From Podospora pseudoanserina (taxonomy: Eukaryota > Ascomycota > Sordariomycetes > Sordariales > Podosporaceae): a stretch of DNA of 64,000 nt. The notes under the pieces were generated by a model, which saw nothing but the letters and a program-made list of their open reading frames with translations, ran no database searches and had not been told where the DNA came from. Positions 32,460-44,201 of this stretch are shown here, piece by piece (position 1 is the first letter of the stretch; each line of letters begins with the position of its first letter). Position numbers and translations under genes: made by a program. Location: assembly GCF_035222485.1 (NCBI RefSeq), contig NC_085922.1, forward strand, positions 1,007,001-1,071,000, written 5' to 3'.

Positions 32460-32850
32460 TAGGAAATTGGAAAATCTCGTACCTTAGATTTCCTTCCACC
32501 TCCGCTTCCTGTTCCTCCAAACGTTTTACCGCTTCATCTGCCTTCTCCTGCCTCCTCGTTGAAATTCGTGTGTTCCTTCCAGAGATCACCAAAGTAAAAC
32601 CTTTGTCTGAGAGGATGTGGCCGAGCTCCACGATGAATTGTTCTTTTCTTCAGTTCCCCAGAATATCTCGCCATTAACAAGATGCCTCGCAATCGTCACG
32701 GGATGGCCTTCTCTCTGCCAGAGCCAGTCGAGATTCCGGTCTTGCACGCTGTGCTCGTGGTGTTGCCTCGGCAGTCTGCTTTCTCCAAGAGCCAGAGAGA
32801 ATACATCATTGCTCAAGGACAGGCTGGCCGTGGGTTTTCGTACCTATTAA
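32460..32850 (-). pseudogene. Decayed exon with 1-nt deletion, unknown family
   Basis: Reading on the minus strand goes through NLDWLWQREGHPVTIARHL and NGEIFWGTEEK, needs one extra base at the T run 32644-32647 (plus strand), and continues QFIVELGHILSDKGFTLVIS and a Glu-rich helix to a GTACGA donor at about 32480. Third-position GC is high throughout. Upstream start unknown. Confidence 0.4.
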
Positions 32851-34089
32851 GTTGTTTTCTTCTGTCTCTACCGTAACACATCAAGCCTTCTTCTGGGACT
32901 GATTCAATGGTTAGATTGGATGCTTGACGTGCTGCTCGCCCACTTCTTCGACATTCACCCTATGGACGCCAAGACCTGGTACCTCTATATTCACCGCTTC
33001 ATCGAAAACTAGATATAGGTTCTGCTGTGTTGAGGTTTCGATTGGTCCACTGCTAATCAACCATGAACGACCTAGAATACCTCCATGTTGACGACGCTGA
33101 ACCCACCTTGTCGCTTCAGGGAGGTTATTCCACATGACACAATCCTTGAATTTTCAAGCCCTCTTTTGTACCAATCAATTGGTCGTGCTCTCGTCTAGAG
33201 CTATCCTCGGCAGTCGCCGTGCATGGCTGTCTGCAATTGAAGTTGTGTTCTTCTCGGTAGGTGGAAGGCTTTGCATTGACGCTTTTCCCTTGGCTCCGAC
33301 TAATCCCTAGTAACAGGGAATTGGCACAAATGGCTCCAAGCCTGCAATCAAACTTCCGTCCCTGATAGGTTTGGCCATTTCTGCGTCGCATGGCAGACCG
33401 ATCCTGCCTCACAGACCGAACCTTGCCATGCCTTGCCGACCCTGCCTGCGAACCGACCCTGGGTTATGAACTAGGTACCACTTCCTACATCTGCAGGTAT
33501 AATTCCGTCTTGATCTGGCCCATCCTGAGGATCGAAAACTTACCACAATCCCTGTTTGTGACAGATTGTGCTTGAAAGGTTGCAAACAAGGCTCGCACCT
33601 TCCCATCAACGCGAACTGCGCTGTGATTCTGATCTCTAGTAGGTTACCAGTCCTCCCCACTTTGGAGCGTCATAAGACTGTCAACTGACCTTTGTTTGTG
33701 CATAGAAACGAAAGGAAGCAGGTTATGCGTATGCACTATGCCGTGCCAGCGTGGGTATCTCAGTCTCTGGGGCCCCAGCACGCATAATTGGTCGTCCCGG
33801 ACAGTTTTCCCTCTCAAGGCCATTGCCGTTTGAAGCCCTGTGAGTGCACATGGGAGAACCCTGGATGATCGACGAGGCGCGAATCTGAACAGCAAGGTCA
33901 CCGGCGTTTGTGGGCGACAACGACAACAACAAGAACAAGTGACGGGCATAGCCCAAAGGGGTCTTGTCAACGTTCGACACCGCCCATAATCAAAAGTCAG
34001 CAACCGAGACCTATGTCGAGCCCGAGCGCATGGCCTGTCCCTCCAAGCTTCATATGCAAGTCCGCCGGTCGGTCTCGTGTTGTTCAGCT
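32851..34089. other. No supported gene
   Basis: Short random-looking frames on both strands. Nothing recognised. Confidence 0.3.
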
Positions 34090-34926
34090 TGGGTTGTTGA
34101 CCAAGATAGAGCGTTATTTCTCTCTCGTACTCACCCGAAAGATCTTTCCCGCAGAGTGCCCAGCCCGGCGACATCACGTTGCCCGGGCTGGTGCCCTCAA
34201 CGCCGAATACATCGAGCCCTCCGAAGTCATGCGAATGGACAAAGCAGCCATCCAAGCATTAGAACTCCTCCGCAACTCGCGGTGCGTTGGTTGGCAAGCA
34301 GTGGTGGAAGACATGTTTTTCGACGGTCTGGCTGCAAGTGATGGAAAAGTCGTCCTTTTTCGACGTGGGATCCGGAGAGCTGGCGTTGGCTCACGAAGAA
34401 GGTCCTCCAGCCGATGACGAACCGGGAGGAGATCAACCTCCACCACGACGCGGTGGAGATTCTGTGTGGCGACGAAGATGTGTTCCGGAAGCTGAGAGAT
34501 TGGTTGAAGGGGTTCGAGAGACCTGTGTTGGACTTCTTTGCCATCAAAGCCGTAGTGGCTGAGACCTCTGGCCAACTGCTCAAAGGAACAGTGTTCCTTG
34601 ACGGTGGTCTTGGAACCACCCTCGAAACAATCCATGGCGTTAAGTTCTCCGAGTCGACGTCCCTCTGGTCTTCCCACCTTCTTTTGACGGGTTTGCACTT
34701 TGCAGAGGTGGCGCAGAACACGACCATGCCTGCAGGACTGTTGCATTCTTGTGGTCGGTCGGCTAGTCACCGGCACAGAGGCCAGGGCTCTTCAAGGCAT
34801 GCCCGTCAAGGAGATGGTGAGTCTTGGTCCTAAGCCCCCGCCTTCAACCATGCTGTGAAACTGACAGTCGTATTTCAGGATGCAGATTTTGACCGTGGCT
34901 CATCTGTGGGCACATCTGCTTTCCCC
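34090..34926 (+). pseudogene. Decayed gene with a homocysteine S-methyltransferase-like segment
   Basis: Coding-like reading begins near TRKIFPAECPARRHHV, goes through MRMDKAAIQALELLRNSRC, then needs one extra C at 34354-34355 to read PFSTWDPESWRWLTKK. It continues in frame 1 to FLDGGLGTTLETIHGV and LWSSHLLLT at 34597-34684. The DGGLGTTLE...LWS pattern is the N-terminal signature of homocysteine S-methyltransferases, but the following barrel and the Cys zinc site are not found. A 4-bp tandem duplication (GGTCGGTCGG, near 34752-34761) precedes VTGTEARALQGMPVKEM and a GTGAGT...TTTCAG intron-like stretch. The methyltransferase link rests on one short motif; the rest is unassigned. Confidence 0.35.
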
Positions 34927-36190
34927 TTCTGAATTCTCCAAGGTCTTATGGACGAGCAAGTGCGAAGCGTTGAGCGCCGAACACACCACCTAGGCAACTG
35001 TCCAGTCAGCACTGTCGAACATGGCACCCCCGAACAGGCTGTCAAAATTGCAGCGTGGTTGCCGGACCCTACAACAGCCAGCAAGTCAATTCGTTCTGGC
35101 AAAGTGTCGGACCTTCGGTCGCAGAAGGGCTAGCCATCAGCAGATCGGAACATCAAGGCTACTCTACTGCTTTCAAGCTTGTGTCGAGAACCAAGTCTGC
35201 TGCAAAGGATTTACTCCGGCGCGTACTGCTATTACCATACGCGAATTACCGCAGTCCACTTCGAATCGTTCCTGCGGAGCGTTGCCAATTCCGTACGAAC
35301 AAGTACAACATGCTTTTATCGATGAGATGCTCAGGCATCACCGCGAGGCCAACCTCATGCAGCACCTACTCGACCAAGTCCCTCAGACGTCAACCTTTCA
35401 GAACGACGACACGATTGCGCGCGGCAAACAATTGCAGCTGAGAGAGCTCCGACTTAAGGTTGAGTCGCGTGTTCGATTGCGTCCACCTTGAGCTTCTGCT
35501 GGCCAGCAAGACGGGTTTTGGGAGCCTCACCGGAGTCACCCAAACGTTACCCATCTAGAACCGTGACGTGCTCGGTGAGACATTGGCACAGGTCCACTGT
35601 TCTTGTCATCTGCAAACTACGAGTTGACCTTTTTCGCAACGTTCGACGTTCTCAGAGCCCCCAGCTCTTTGGCATCCCAGCAGGCATGAACATAGGTGAG
35701 ACCCTTCCAAGAGTCAACTTCAAATTGTTTCTCAGACACTGATTGTGCTTCCGCATCAGGCAATGAAAACCTGTTTCAGCCTCCACTGAGATGGGGAGGT
35801 CCAGTCCTACGGCCACCGACCGGACCAGTCATCTTTGTTGATCCACCGTCGCCCGATCATACACCTTCGAGGCCACCGGAGATGCGACCCCAGTCTCTTT
35901 GGGGTTGTGACACACCGACTGACTGTGACGATCAAGACAACCGCCAACGAGGGCAACAGCAAGTCGGAAGATCAACGCCGTCCATCTACCTATGGCATGT
36001 TTCCTTGTGTTTGCTATCCCACCGCTCACCCAGACAATCGCCAGTTCTTCATCGACGGTGTATTCTTGCAGACACAGGAATCCAATTCCCTCTTCAAATG
36101 GGATCCACGAACCCCTACATGTCGCATTGTGCCGTAACATGCCCCCAGGGACTTTGTCGCCCCATTGTTAGTTCTGGAACAGACTCCCTT
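34927..36190 (+). other. Coding-like debris, unassigned
   Basis: Two overlapping plus-strand frames near 35040-35230 (VVAGPYNSQQVNSFWQSVG) and 35300-35490 (HAFIDEMLRHHREANLMQHL) have coding composition but no consistent gene model. Probably decayed genes. Confidence 0.3.
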
Positions 36191-36191
36191 T

Positions 36192-36331
36192 TGAGTATCG
36201 CTACTTAACATCGCTTTCGAGCATCCTTTCGAGAATCCTTTCGGGTATCTTTTCGACCATCCTTTCAAGCATCCTTTTTAGCATTCTGTTCAAGTATCCT
36301 TTCAAGCATTCTTTTCAAGCATTTATTTGAC
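36192..36331. repeat. 12-13 bp minisatellite, about ten imperfect units
   Basis: Units of the form CATCCTTTCAAG, with variants (CGAG, TTAG, CATTCTGTTCAAG). The array starts near 36192 and fades at 36331. On the minus strand a unit reads as a Leu-Glu-Arg/Lys rich peptide, but stops interrupt it. Confidence 0.85.
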
Positions 36332-37710
36332 AATTATCTCTTTTCGGGCACACAAAATTCTCAAACCCACCAGGCCTTCGTCCAAGTCATTTCCTAGGGA
36401 GTCGATATCGACCACACCTTTCCGCGCTCTACAGGGACATTGGAGGATCGCTCCAGCAGTCTCGATCCGAATGCTTATATTTCAACAAGAATTGGGGAGC
36501 ATGCAGCGGCTCTGCAAGATTTGTGTTTGTGGTTCAGGCACACCACCGGTTTATCGCCGGTGGGGGCACCACCGACAAGATGATGCCCAACCCGCACGTA
36601 TATGGCCACCACCAGTATCCCCAGGGGCGCTCGGCCTGGATGCATCAGCAGACGTCGCAGAGGGTCATCCCGCTGGAGCGAGGCGACGGGGGGCGGCCGA
36701 AGGTGCTGAGGCCAACGCGGTCACAATTGCGTCAAGGCCCCGACGGAGAGCCAGCCCCACGAGAGATTTTACTCGAAGAGGGGGGAATGGTTCCTGGTCG
36801 GGCGAACTCTGCCTGGTCAAGGATGTTGCTGTCCCCTGGAAGGGATGGAGGACGGCAGCCAGAATTGTTTGTTTTGTTTCTGTGTGGATATTCTCTGGGG
36901 ACGTTCGGTGTAGTTTTGTTAGCTTGGTAATCGATGGGGAGGGCCAACGAGGAGGACGAGGGGAGCGTGATCAAGGATTTGTGCAGTGTTGTTGGTGTAG
37001 GGTGTGGATATGGTGAAGACCGACGAGGAGGATGATAAGGTGGGGTGGTGTAGGATAAGTGCAGTGGTGTTGTTGGTTGTGGAACCAAAAGGACATCCTT
37101 CCCACAGGGTAGGCCAGGTGGTATATATCTCTACAGTGGTGTAGAGTGTGGATATTGGGAGTTGGTTTATGCGTTGGACATATCGATGAATGGAAGAGCT
37201 CAAGGAGGACGGACGAGGAATACACACAAACCCAGATGTGGAAGAGTGGTGCAGGGATAATGCAGTGGTGTTATTGGTGTAGCGTACGGATATTATGCCA
37301 AGTTTGGAACCCAGACAGTTGATCTGAAGCATGTAATTGAATTGAAGATAATGTCTGACAAGAATCTTGTTGAACGATTTTCTGTGCCCTACAGTGATGA
37401 GTTCTGTCTACTATCACCATGGGCATGATCTACGTCTCACCGAGTGAGGTCAGTGCATGGCTTCATCACAGGAGAATTTTTGCACAGATCATCAATCATG
37501 TTCATTAACATATCCCTAACTCATCATGTACCCGAAAACCATTGCGCCAACCATTCCCATGCCCGTGTGCAAAAAAGCATCCCACCCAACACATGCCGCT
37601 CTTGTGATGCTGTCGTCAGCGAGAAAAGAAAATCCAGCACCGATATCTACCTCGGCTCAGTCAATCTGTACAAAGAACCCATCCGACTTTTTTTCTTCTC
37701 CCCTCCTCCA
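36332..37710. other. Intergenic with imperfect repeat block
   Basis: No supported gene; holds the degenerate repeats at 36980-37290. The right end is the 3' flank of the coiled-coil gene. Confidence 0.35.
36980..37290. repeat. Degenerate repeats around GTGCAGTG(G)TGTTGTTGGTGTAG
   Basis: The module (T)GCAGTG.TGTT.TTGGTGTAG.GT..GGATAT occurs near 36981 and 37261, with partial copies near 37060 and 37135. GACGAGGAGGA blocks also recur at 36950, 37020 and 37210. This is an old tandem array with diverged units. Confidence 0.6.
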
Positions 37711-40008
37711 CTAGGTAGCTGAAGCAGCCTGTGACGCCACCTCCTCCGCCGCCGCCGAATCCAACTCCCTGGCCATCATCATAAAATGATTCGTCACCTT
37801 CCCCGTCATGGCCCTCTGCGGACTCCCGCTCCTGCTCTGACCAGCAGGCATGCTCATCGTCCTCGCCCTCCTCGACCCCGGCCTCGCAATCAGCTTCGGC
37901 CTAGGCGGCCTGCTCTCATCCAGCGCCGGCCTCGCCTGCTCCTTTGAAATCACCAACCCCTGCGTGATGGACATCAGCTCCCCATTCTCGACACAGCACA
38001 TGCTCGGCCACACGACCAGCAAAATCTCGTCCGGGTCCACCTCGCCCTCAAACTCGTCTTCATGCTCGTGGGCCGAGTGAAGGCTCCCGTTGTCGGTGTC
38101 GTTGACGAGGAGCTTATCACCCGGCAGTGTACCAGCCGCACTGACCGTTCTGATGGAAGCCGGAATGGGGACTTTACTCGCCTCTGCAAGCGCAGATTCA
38201 AGTCTTTCGTCGATGCTTGTCGGTGGAACTTCTTCGTCCGTCTCGACAGCCTTGTCGTTTTCAATCGCCTCGGCAAACTCGGGCAGGTCCAGGACCTGCC
38301 AGTCGTAGTCGTCGTAGGGGGGGCCAAAGTAAGGCTCTATCTTCATGTTGGCTACCTGGATGCGCATCCACTGCTCGCATGCCAGCCGGCAGGCGGCTTC
38401 GAGGCCGGTGCAAAAGGCTTCGAATTGGAGGGCGGTTAGGAGGTGCTGGACCACCCAGGAGACTTCCCTGACGACCGTCTTGACGCGGCGGGCGGCTTGT
38501 TCGAGCTGGCGTTCTGGCATCATTGCCAGCATGGTGGCGCGGAAGTGGGCTTCGCGGGCTGGGTCGTCGTCTTCGAGGGCGCGGAGGAATTTGAGGAGGG
38601 GTTCGTCGTCGTCTTCGAGGAGGTAGTTGGGGCGGAAGATGTGCCTGTGGAGGGCGCGAGACAGGATGGCCAGGACGGCCGAGATGCGCATCCCTTTTGC
38701 GGCGGCGGTGTTGGACTGGGGGAGGGGGATTTGCAGCTGGGTGGCCATTTTGAGGTAGGGGGAGCTGCGGAGGTTAGTCCAGCAGGAGGCGTCGGAGAGG
38801 ATGGCGTCATCGATGTCGTGTCGGAAGGAGGTCTCGACGAGGGTGACGATGGTGGTCCAGATTTTGTCGAGGACGGCGACGTAGGTGTCTTCGTTGTCGT
38901 GCTGGAGCTCGATGCGGTACTGTTCGAGGTCGGCGAGCTTGTTGGAGGTTACTTCGAGGTTGTGCTCGGTGTCTTCGAGGCGGTTGTGGAGGTCGTGGTT
39001 TTCCGACTCGGCCTTTTCCGCGCGGGTGGTCTCGGTGGTGAGTTTACCGTGGAGCTCGTCGATCTCGTTGTTCTTTTCTTCCAGGGTTTGCTGGAGGGAG
39101 GTGATTTGCTCTTCGGCGGCCCGGAGGGACTCCTGGAGACCGGAGATCTCCTTATTCCTCTCTTCCAAGGCTGTCTCGAGAGTGGCAATCTTTTGCTTGG
39201 CAGCCTCCAGCTCTTCCTCCAACGCCTTCTCTGCCGCCTCCAGTCCCTCCGCCTTCTCCTTCAAGGCCTGAATCGTAGCGTCATTGTCGGCCTTGATCTG
39301 CTCAAGCGTCTTCTCCAACTCGGCCTTCGCCGCGGTTAATGCAGCAATCGTTCCCGCAGCCAGCACGGCAGCCGCCGCCGCCGCCGCCTCGTTCGTCTTT
39401 TTCTCCTCCTCCACAGCAAGCTTCGCCGTCTCCAGGTCCTGATACTGCTTCGTCGTGAGCGCCTTAAGCTCCGACAACTCAAGCTTCTTCAAGTCCACTA
39501 GATCGGCATACTCCTGCTCCTTTCTCGCCTTAAGATCGGCATACTCCAGCGTCGTTTGATCCCTCAAATCGGCATACTTCTTTGCCGCCGCCTCCGCCGC
39601 CTGTGTCGCGGCCTCGATCTCCTCCTCCAACGCCCTGTGCGTCGCTTCCAAGTCGGTCTCTAACCTTGTCCTGGTGGCAGTGAGCTGAAAGATCTCCTGG
39701 ACCTTCTCCTGGACGACCAGCTCCATCTCTCGTCGCTCCTTGACGAGGATTTCCTTTTGGTCTTCGAGCTCATTGCGAAATTTGCGGTATTCCTCCAGTA
39801 ATACTTGGTGAGAGGTGCTGAGTTGGTTGTTTTGCTCCTTGACGAAGAGGAATTCACTGAAGACGTCGGCGACGAGCTTGTAGTTTGGGTCCGAGGTGAG
39901 ATCGCGGATGGCGCGGACCAGGCCGTCGACCGCCTGGGCGGGGTCGGCATCTGGGTGCTGAGGGTGGTGGTTGTGGTGGTTGTGGTGTGGAGGAGCGTGA
40001 GAGCCCAT
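37711..40008 (-). CDS. Large coiled-coil protein, 765 aa, unknown function
   Basis: Single exon. It starts MGSHAPPHHNHHNHHPQHP (His/Pro-rich). Residues about 50-370 are a long coiled coil with heptad Leu/Ala/Glu pattern, including Ala-rich (KTNEAAAAAAAVLAAG) and KYADL/EYADLK repeats near residues 145-175. The C-terminal half (about 375-620) is a compact, non-coiled region with conserved-looking Trp and Cys (LDKIWTTIVTLVETSFRHD, VVQHLLTALQFEAFCTGLE), then a low-complexity Ser/Arg tail. No enzyme motif is visible. It could be a cytoskeletal or tethering scaffold; no family is named. The antisense strand also has long frames, which are shadows caused by the biased codon use. Confidence 0.8.
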   Translation of the reverse strand: MGSHAPPHHNHHNHHPQHPDADPAQAVDGLVRAIRDLTSDPNYKLVADVFSEFLFVKEQNNQLSTSHQVLLEEYRKFRNELEDQKEILVKERREMELVVQEKVQEIFQLTATRTRLETDLEATHRALEEEIEAATQAAEAAAKKYADLRDQTTLEYADLKARKEQEYADLVDLKKLELSELKALTTKQYQDLETAKLAVEEEKKTNEAAAAAAAVLAAGTIAALTAAKAELEKTLEQIKADNDATIQALKEKAEGLEAAEKALEEELEAAKQKIATLETALEERNKEISGLQESLRAAEEQITSLQQTLEEKNNEIDELHGKLTTETTRAEKAESENHDLHNRLEDTEHNLEVTSNKLADLEQYRIELQHDNEDTYVAVLDKIWTTIVTLVETSFRHDIDDAILSDASCWTNLRSSPYLKMATQLQIPLPQSNTAAAKGMRISAVLAILSRALHRHIFRPNYLLEDDDEPLLKFLRALEDDDPAREAHFRATMLAMMPERQLEQAARRVKTVVREVSWVVQHLLTALQFEAFCTGLEAACRLACEQWMRIQVANMKIEPYFGPPYDDYDWQVLDLPEFAEAIENDKAVETDEEVPPTSIDERLESALAEASKVPIPASIRTVSAAGTLPGDKLLVNDTDNGSLHSAHEHEDEFEGEVDPDEILLVVWPSMCCVENGELMSITQGLVISKEQARPALDESRPPRPKLIARPGSRRARTMSMPAGQSRSGSPQRAMTGKVTNHFMMMARELDSAAAEEVASQAASAT

Positions 40009-42334
40009 GGTTGTGGGCGGTGGTGTGGGCGGTATTTGCTGTGCTGATGGCTGCTGGTGCTTGTATGATGATGGGGTGGATGGCCTCTCTCCGTTGTAGG
40101 AACCTGATGGTGGTCTGCCGTTGGTGGCAGAGGAGTAGTAACGCGAACCCCGCGGGTATCCTGAGGAAGCCAGTTTTACGGTGTTTGTTCCGCTGTTGTG
40201 AAAACAGCGGTGGGAAGTGGGAAAATGGAAAGGTTGGGGAAGTGGAGAGGGGGGGCGAATGGGTATGAGCTATTATCTTGCGATGGGTATCCTGGGGATT
40301 TTGATTGACGTCTTGTTTGTCACGATGGTTGAACGAACGTCCAGTATTTTTTTGTCAGGTAGGCAGAGATGGAGATGATGAAGGGAGGACGTTGTTGGCC
40401 AAGGGGAACTGAAAGTAGTAGTCGGCTGGATATATACCTGGCACTTTGTCTCCCACTGACACGCGATGGTGAATGGTTTTGCTGTTGTGTTTTTTGAACG
40501 GATCACCAGACTTTTGGGTCCAATTGGGCTCTAAGGTTGCTGCAAGTCCCACCCGGCCGCTCTCTGCTGGGATCTGCTGGCCCGTCACAGCGTGACAGAT
40601 GGAGAACGGCGATGGAGCCCAACGTCAACCAGTCCTCTTGCTCTTCTCCTGTTTTTGCCCCCAGTTTTCCCCTGTCGAGACCGCCTCGCCAAAATATGCA
40701 AAATTCTCGCCCGTCTCCTGCAGGCCGCTTGGTCGTTTGATGGCCCGGGGCTCCATCCATTGTTTCGACGTGGCAGCATCCATCGCCAACCCTCTCGGGC
40801 AGGGGACAGGCTTGGCGATTATTGGACCCGCCCAGTCCCGCTGTTACAGCGCTAGCCACGGCCACCGGCAGCTTCACCACCAGACATCTTGTCTTCCTCC
40901 TCGCTGTCAACCACATGCTCACTTGTGCAACGGCCATGAACCCCTACCTATCAACCATCATCTCGTCTTCGAACCCGCCAGCCTGGATCACCACACTTCA
41001 AACATTCTAACCAGCATCCCCATAGTCTACACTATATCCCACTGCATTAGCGGGCCGTGCCTCGGCCAAGAATTGGGCTCAGTGCAACCCATCACCAGGC
41101 GGTGCCCAAGTCGGCAACGCAACCACTGACAACTGGCAGCAATCAGCTTCCCCAATTCCTTCTCCTGACAGCCGCAATGGCCTTGCTGAAGCCGGCATCC
41201 GCGAACGCGCATCATGCTCGGCTATCTAGAACCTGGGGCCGGCATCGATCATGATGTTCTTGGTCCGTTAACCCCGCCTTCAGCCGCCGAACCACTTTAC
41301 CGCCTCATATCACGTCTCACCAAAGAGCTGAGGATAACCTCGGCCACGGATTGGTCACCGCTTTTATACAGGGAACTCAGCCCTCCTCTCCACTATGATC
41401 AGACCCTTATGTACATGTGTGTGTAGAAACAAATCATGCCCCCGGTGCCATGTGTTCCGAACGGGCAGCTTCCGGGTGGTGGACATCAACGGTCTCATCG
41501 GTCTATGTAGGTGTATGTCTCTTGGCACTGTGTAGTGTACATAGTCTGCATGCGTTTGAGACCCAGCCAGATGGCGCGCTAGGTGTTGCCTATGAAGGCT
41601 TTGAATTGACCAATAGATGTGAGAGTATCAAAAAGTGTTGATATCAGTCCGTGGCTTGAAACTTTCCGTACTCCAGATCTTGTACCCCACGCAGTGGATA
41701 TATACGCCGGATCTTTGTTCAAGGACTCTTTCTTCCGCTTCTCCCTCCTCGAAAATTCGAACACTGCATATGCCAAGATAGAACTCGGAGGTGTGGTGGG
41801 CGTGTGTACACACCGCCACCCGGACTGCCAGCCACATTGTTGCTATAAGAGGCGATGTTGTTGTTGTTGTTGTTGTTGTTGTGCATGTGTTTCACCATGC
41901 TTATTGAAAAAATTATGTTCCGAGGGACTGTCGCATTCAGAGAGTTTTCTTATCAGATCTCGGCGACCTATAGATCGACAACCGTCATCGGTACCAGAAA
42001 TCTCACGCAACCAAATTTTGAACATGGAAGGATTCCTTGGCTGGTCCCAATTGCTACCCCCCCAACTTTCTGGAAGAGGAATCGCGGAGGAAGAGGTGGA
42101 ATGATTGAGATATTAGACTGCATAAAGCCGTGAGGGGCACTCAGGCTGTCCAGACTTGCAGTCGGGGGATTTCATTCTGGTGTTTGGCATTCATACGGTG
42201 TTTTCCTCTCGAACAATGTGACCGGAGTTAAAGAGCGTCGCACGAAACTCGGCGAAACGGTTCAGGTAAAATGGTGAGAGTGACAATACAACACCACTAC
42301 AAGAACGCTTTTCCTTTTCCAACATCAGCCCTAC
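40009..42334. other. Gene-poor stretch with GTT microsatellite
   Basis: Promoter side of the coiled-coil gene, then no supported gene. A (GTT)9 repeat is at 41856-41882. Confidence 0.4.
41856..41882. repeat. (GTT)9 microsatellite
   Basis: Nine perfect TGT units. Confidence 0.9.
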
Positions 42335-43648
42335 CTACTCCTGAGGCTTCGCACAAGTCTCCCCAAGATTCGCCTTCGTCCTGCTCGCCAACAACCCCAA
42401 CTCCGCCTCCGCAGCCTTGTACGTCTTCGTCGCGTTATGCGCCAACGGTCCATAAAGCATCCAAGCCGACAGCGGCCTCAGCGTAGCATGACCCCCCCTC
42501 TGCGTCCTCAACCTCTCCCTATCCACCTTCGCCCCGGTTGACCTCTCCAGCGCAGCCTCGTACCCCGCTGGCCACCCCTCCATCACCTTCTTCCCCAAGT
42601 TACCCGCCGCAACATATGCCTCAAACCGATCCTTTCCCCCAAAATCCCTCATGATAAACGGCGCCCTGGCATACCCGACGGGAAGCCGGGTAATATCCTG
42701 ACTCCAGTAGTCAACCCCATCCAACTGGACCACTGACCGTCCCCCTCTCCCCCACGGCTGCCCTTGCTCATCCCAGTAGAAGAACCCGGTGATCCAACCG
42801 CTCACGTCTAGGGGAGCGGCACCGCAGATGTTGCTGTAGCTCGCAAAAACAATACTATTCCAAAACCTCTTCGTCTCGGCCGAGTCAGGCTCATCCCAGG
42901 ATTTGACAAACCTCTTGAAAATCGGCGCCAACCGGCGTTTATACTCCTTCGGCTCCTCCCCGAAAAACTCCAGCCTTTCCAGTTTCTTCTCCAACTTGAC
43001 CCAATCCTCCCTCGTCCCCTCCAGTGTGACAGACGGAAGCCCGCAGATAATCCCGCCCTCGTAGCGAAAGTAAGCCTTGACGAGCCCCATCATCAGAATG
43101 TTGGACGTCATAACATCGTTGTCCGTCGTGGTCGAAAACCCAGGGACGATCCACTCCTCCAACCAGGGCGTCAGCACCCGCTTCTGAATCTCTTCTTTGA
43201 ATCGCCAGAGGACGTCGGTCCAGGTGTAATCCTCAATAAAGATGACCTCCTGACCCTGGTGCTTGACAAACAGGTGGCGGACGGCTTCGGCGTGGGTTTC
43301 CATGTAAAAGTTCATTTGGGTCAAGATGGTGAACCAGATTTCGTCCGGCCGGAGGACGAGGTGGAGGTGTTCGCCCCACGCTTGGATTGCGCTCCTGACA
43401 AAAGAGTCGCCCGAGGGGAGGTGGGAGGAGAAGTTTGTTGATGCGGCGGCGGGCTCGAGGGTGCCGGAGTAGGCTGACAGGAGGAGTTGTACGGTGGAGT
43501 TGGGGAATTCGTTTGGGGCGGATTGGCGGAGGAGGTCCGAGGCGGAGGAGAGGGTGATGTTGGTGGAGGGGCGGTAGGGGAGGGGGGAGCCGCCTGGGAG
43601 GATCACAATGCTCGCGCTGGCGAGAGGGAGGAAGGCGAGGAGCTTCAT
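42335..43648 (-). CDS. DUF4419 protein with signal peptide, 437 aa
   Basis: Single exon. The start MKLLAFLPLASASIVILPGG looks like a short signal peptide. The DUF4419 pattern is clear: HLVLRPDEIWFTILTQMNFY (about 95-114), VRHLFVKHQGQEV, a DVMTSNILMMGLVKAYF segment, CGLPSVTLEGTREDWVKLEKKL (about 205-226), and SGWITGFFYWDEQG followed by a C-terminal half with Tyr/Trp. Family members are mostly uncharacterised fungal and amoebal proteins of this length; an activity is not known. The frame is intact. An N-glycosylation site NATKT near the end agrees with secretion. Confidence 0.85.
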   Translation of the reverse strand: MKLLAFLPLASASIVILPGGSPLPYRPSTNITLSSASDLLRQSAPNEFPNSTVQLLLSAYSGTLEPAAASTNFSSHLPSGDSFVRSAIQAWGEHLHLVLRPDEIWFTILTQMNFYMETHAEAVRHLFVKHQGQEVIFIEDYTWTDVLWRFKEEIQKRVLTPWLEEWIVPGFSTTTDNDVMTSNILMMGLVKAYFRYEGGIICGLPSVTLEGTREDWVKLEKKLERLEFFGEEPKEYKRRLAPIFKRFVKSWDEPDSAETKRFWNSIVFASYSNICGAAPLDVSGWITGFFYWDEQGQPWGRGGRSVVQLDGVDYWSQDITRLPVGYARAPFIMRDFGGKDRFEAYVAAGNLGKKVMEGWPAGYEAALERSTGAKVDRERLRTQRGGHATLRPLSAWMLYGPLAHNATKTYKAAEAELGLLASRTKANLGETCAKPQE

Positions 43649-44201
43649 TGTGGTGGTATTTTGGAGGGCCTCATAGCCTTGAGGAGAGAGAAAAGGTGGG
43701 TGTCGAAGCGGGAGGGAAACTGGACTTATAAGGACGTGGGATCGTCGGTCAGGAAAAGCTGGGGTTAGACAAAGTCTCGTAGATCGCTACATTCCAAGGG
43801 CCGTATGAATCGGCCTTGGTGTCCCGTTGAACAGGCAAGCGAGGTGTAATATAACCGGGTGAGCGGGATCATATGTCTCTCGGGGAATTTTGCCGGAAGT
43901 TGCTATTTTTGGATAGATTGCAGAGCATGATGAAACCAGGAATGTGCGACGCTCGTGTTGGAGAGAATTGTACTTCGTGATCAATAGTGCAGCACTGCAG
44001 ATCGGTGGTGTGGAAGTGAGTGACGGTCTGGTGTTGTGGGAAGATCGCAATTTGTTGTGGTTGGCGAAGGACTTGGCTGTTCTACTTGTGAGGAGTTATG
44101 AGGTGACCCCCTGTTCCTTCACAAAATTCGTCATGAGCTTTCATAGATATAGAAGGTATTCATTCATCAGGTACCTTACGGGTACCTATATGTATCCAAA
44201 A
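43649..44201. other. Intergenic, promoter side of the DUF4419 gene
   Basis: No supported gene. Confidence 0.4.

Noticed and set aside
38443-39339. 298-codon plus-strand frame
   Set aside because: Antisense shadow of the coiled-coil gene; its Gly/Val/Glu-rich repetitive composition comes from the biased codons of the true strand.
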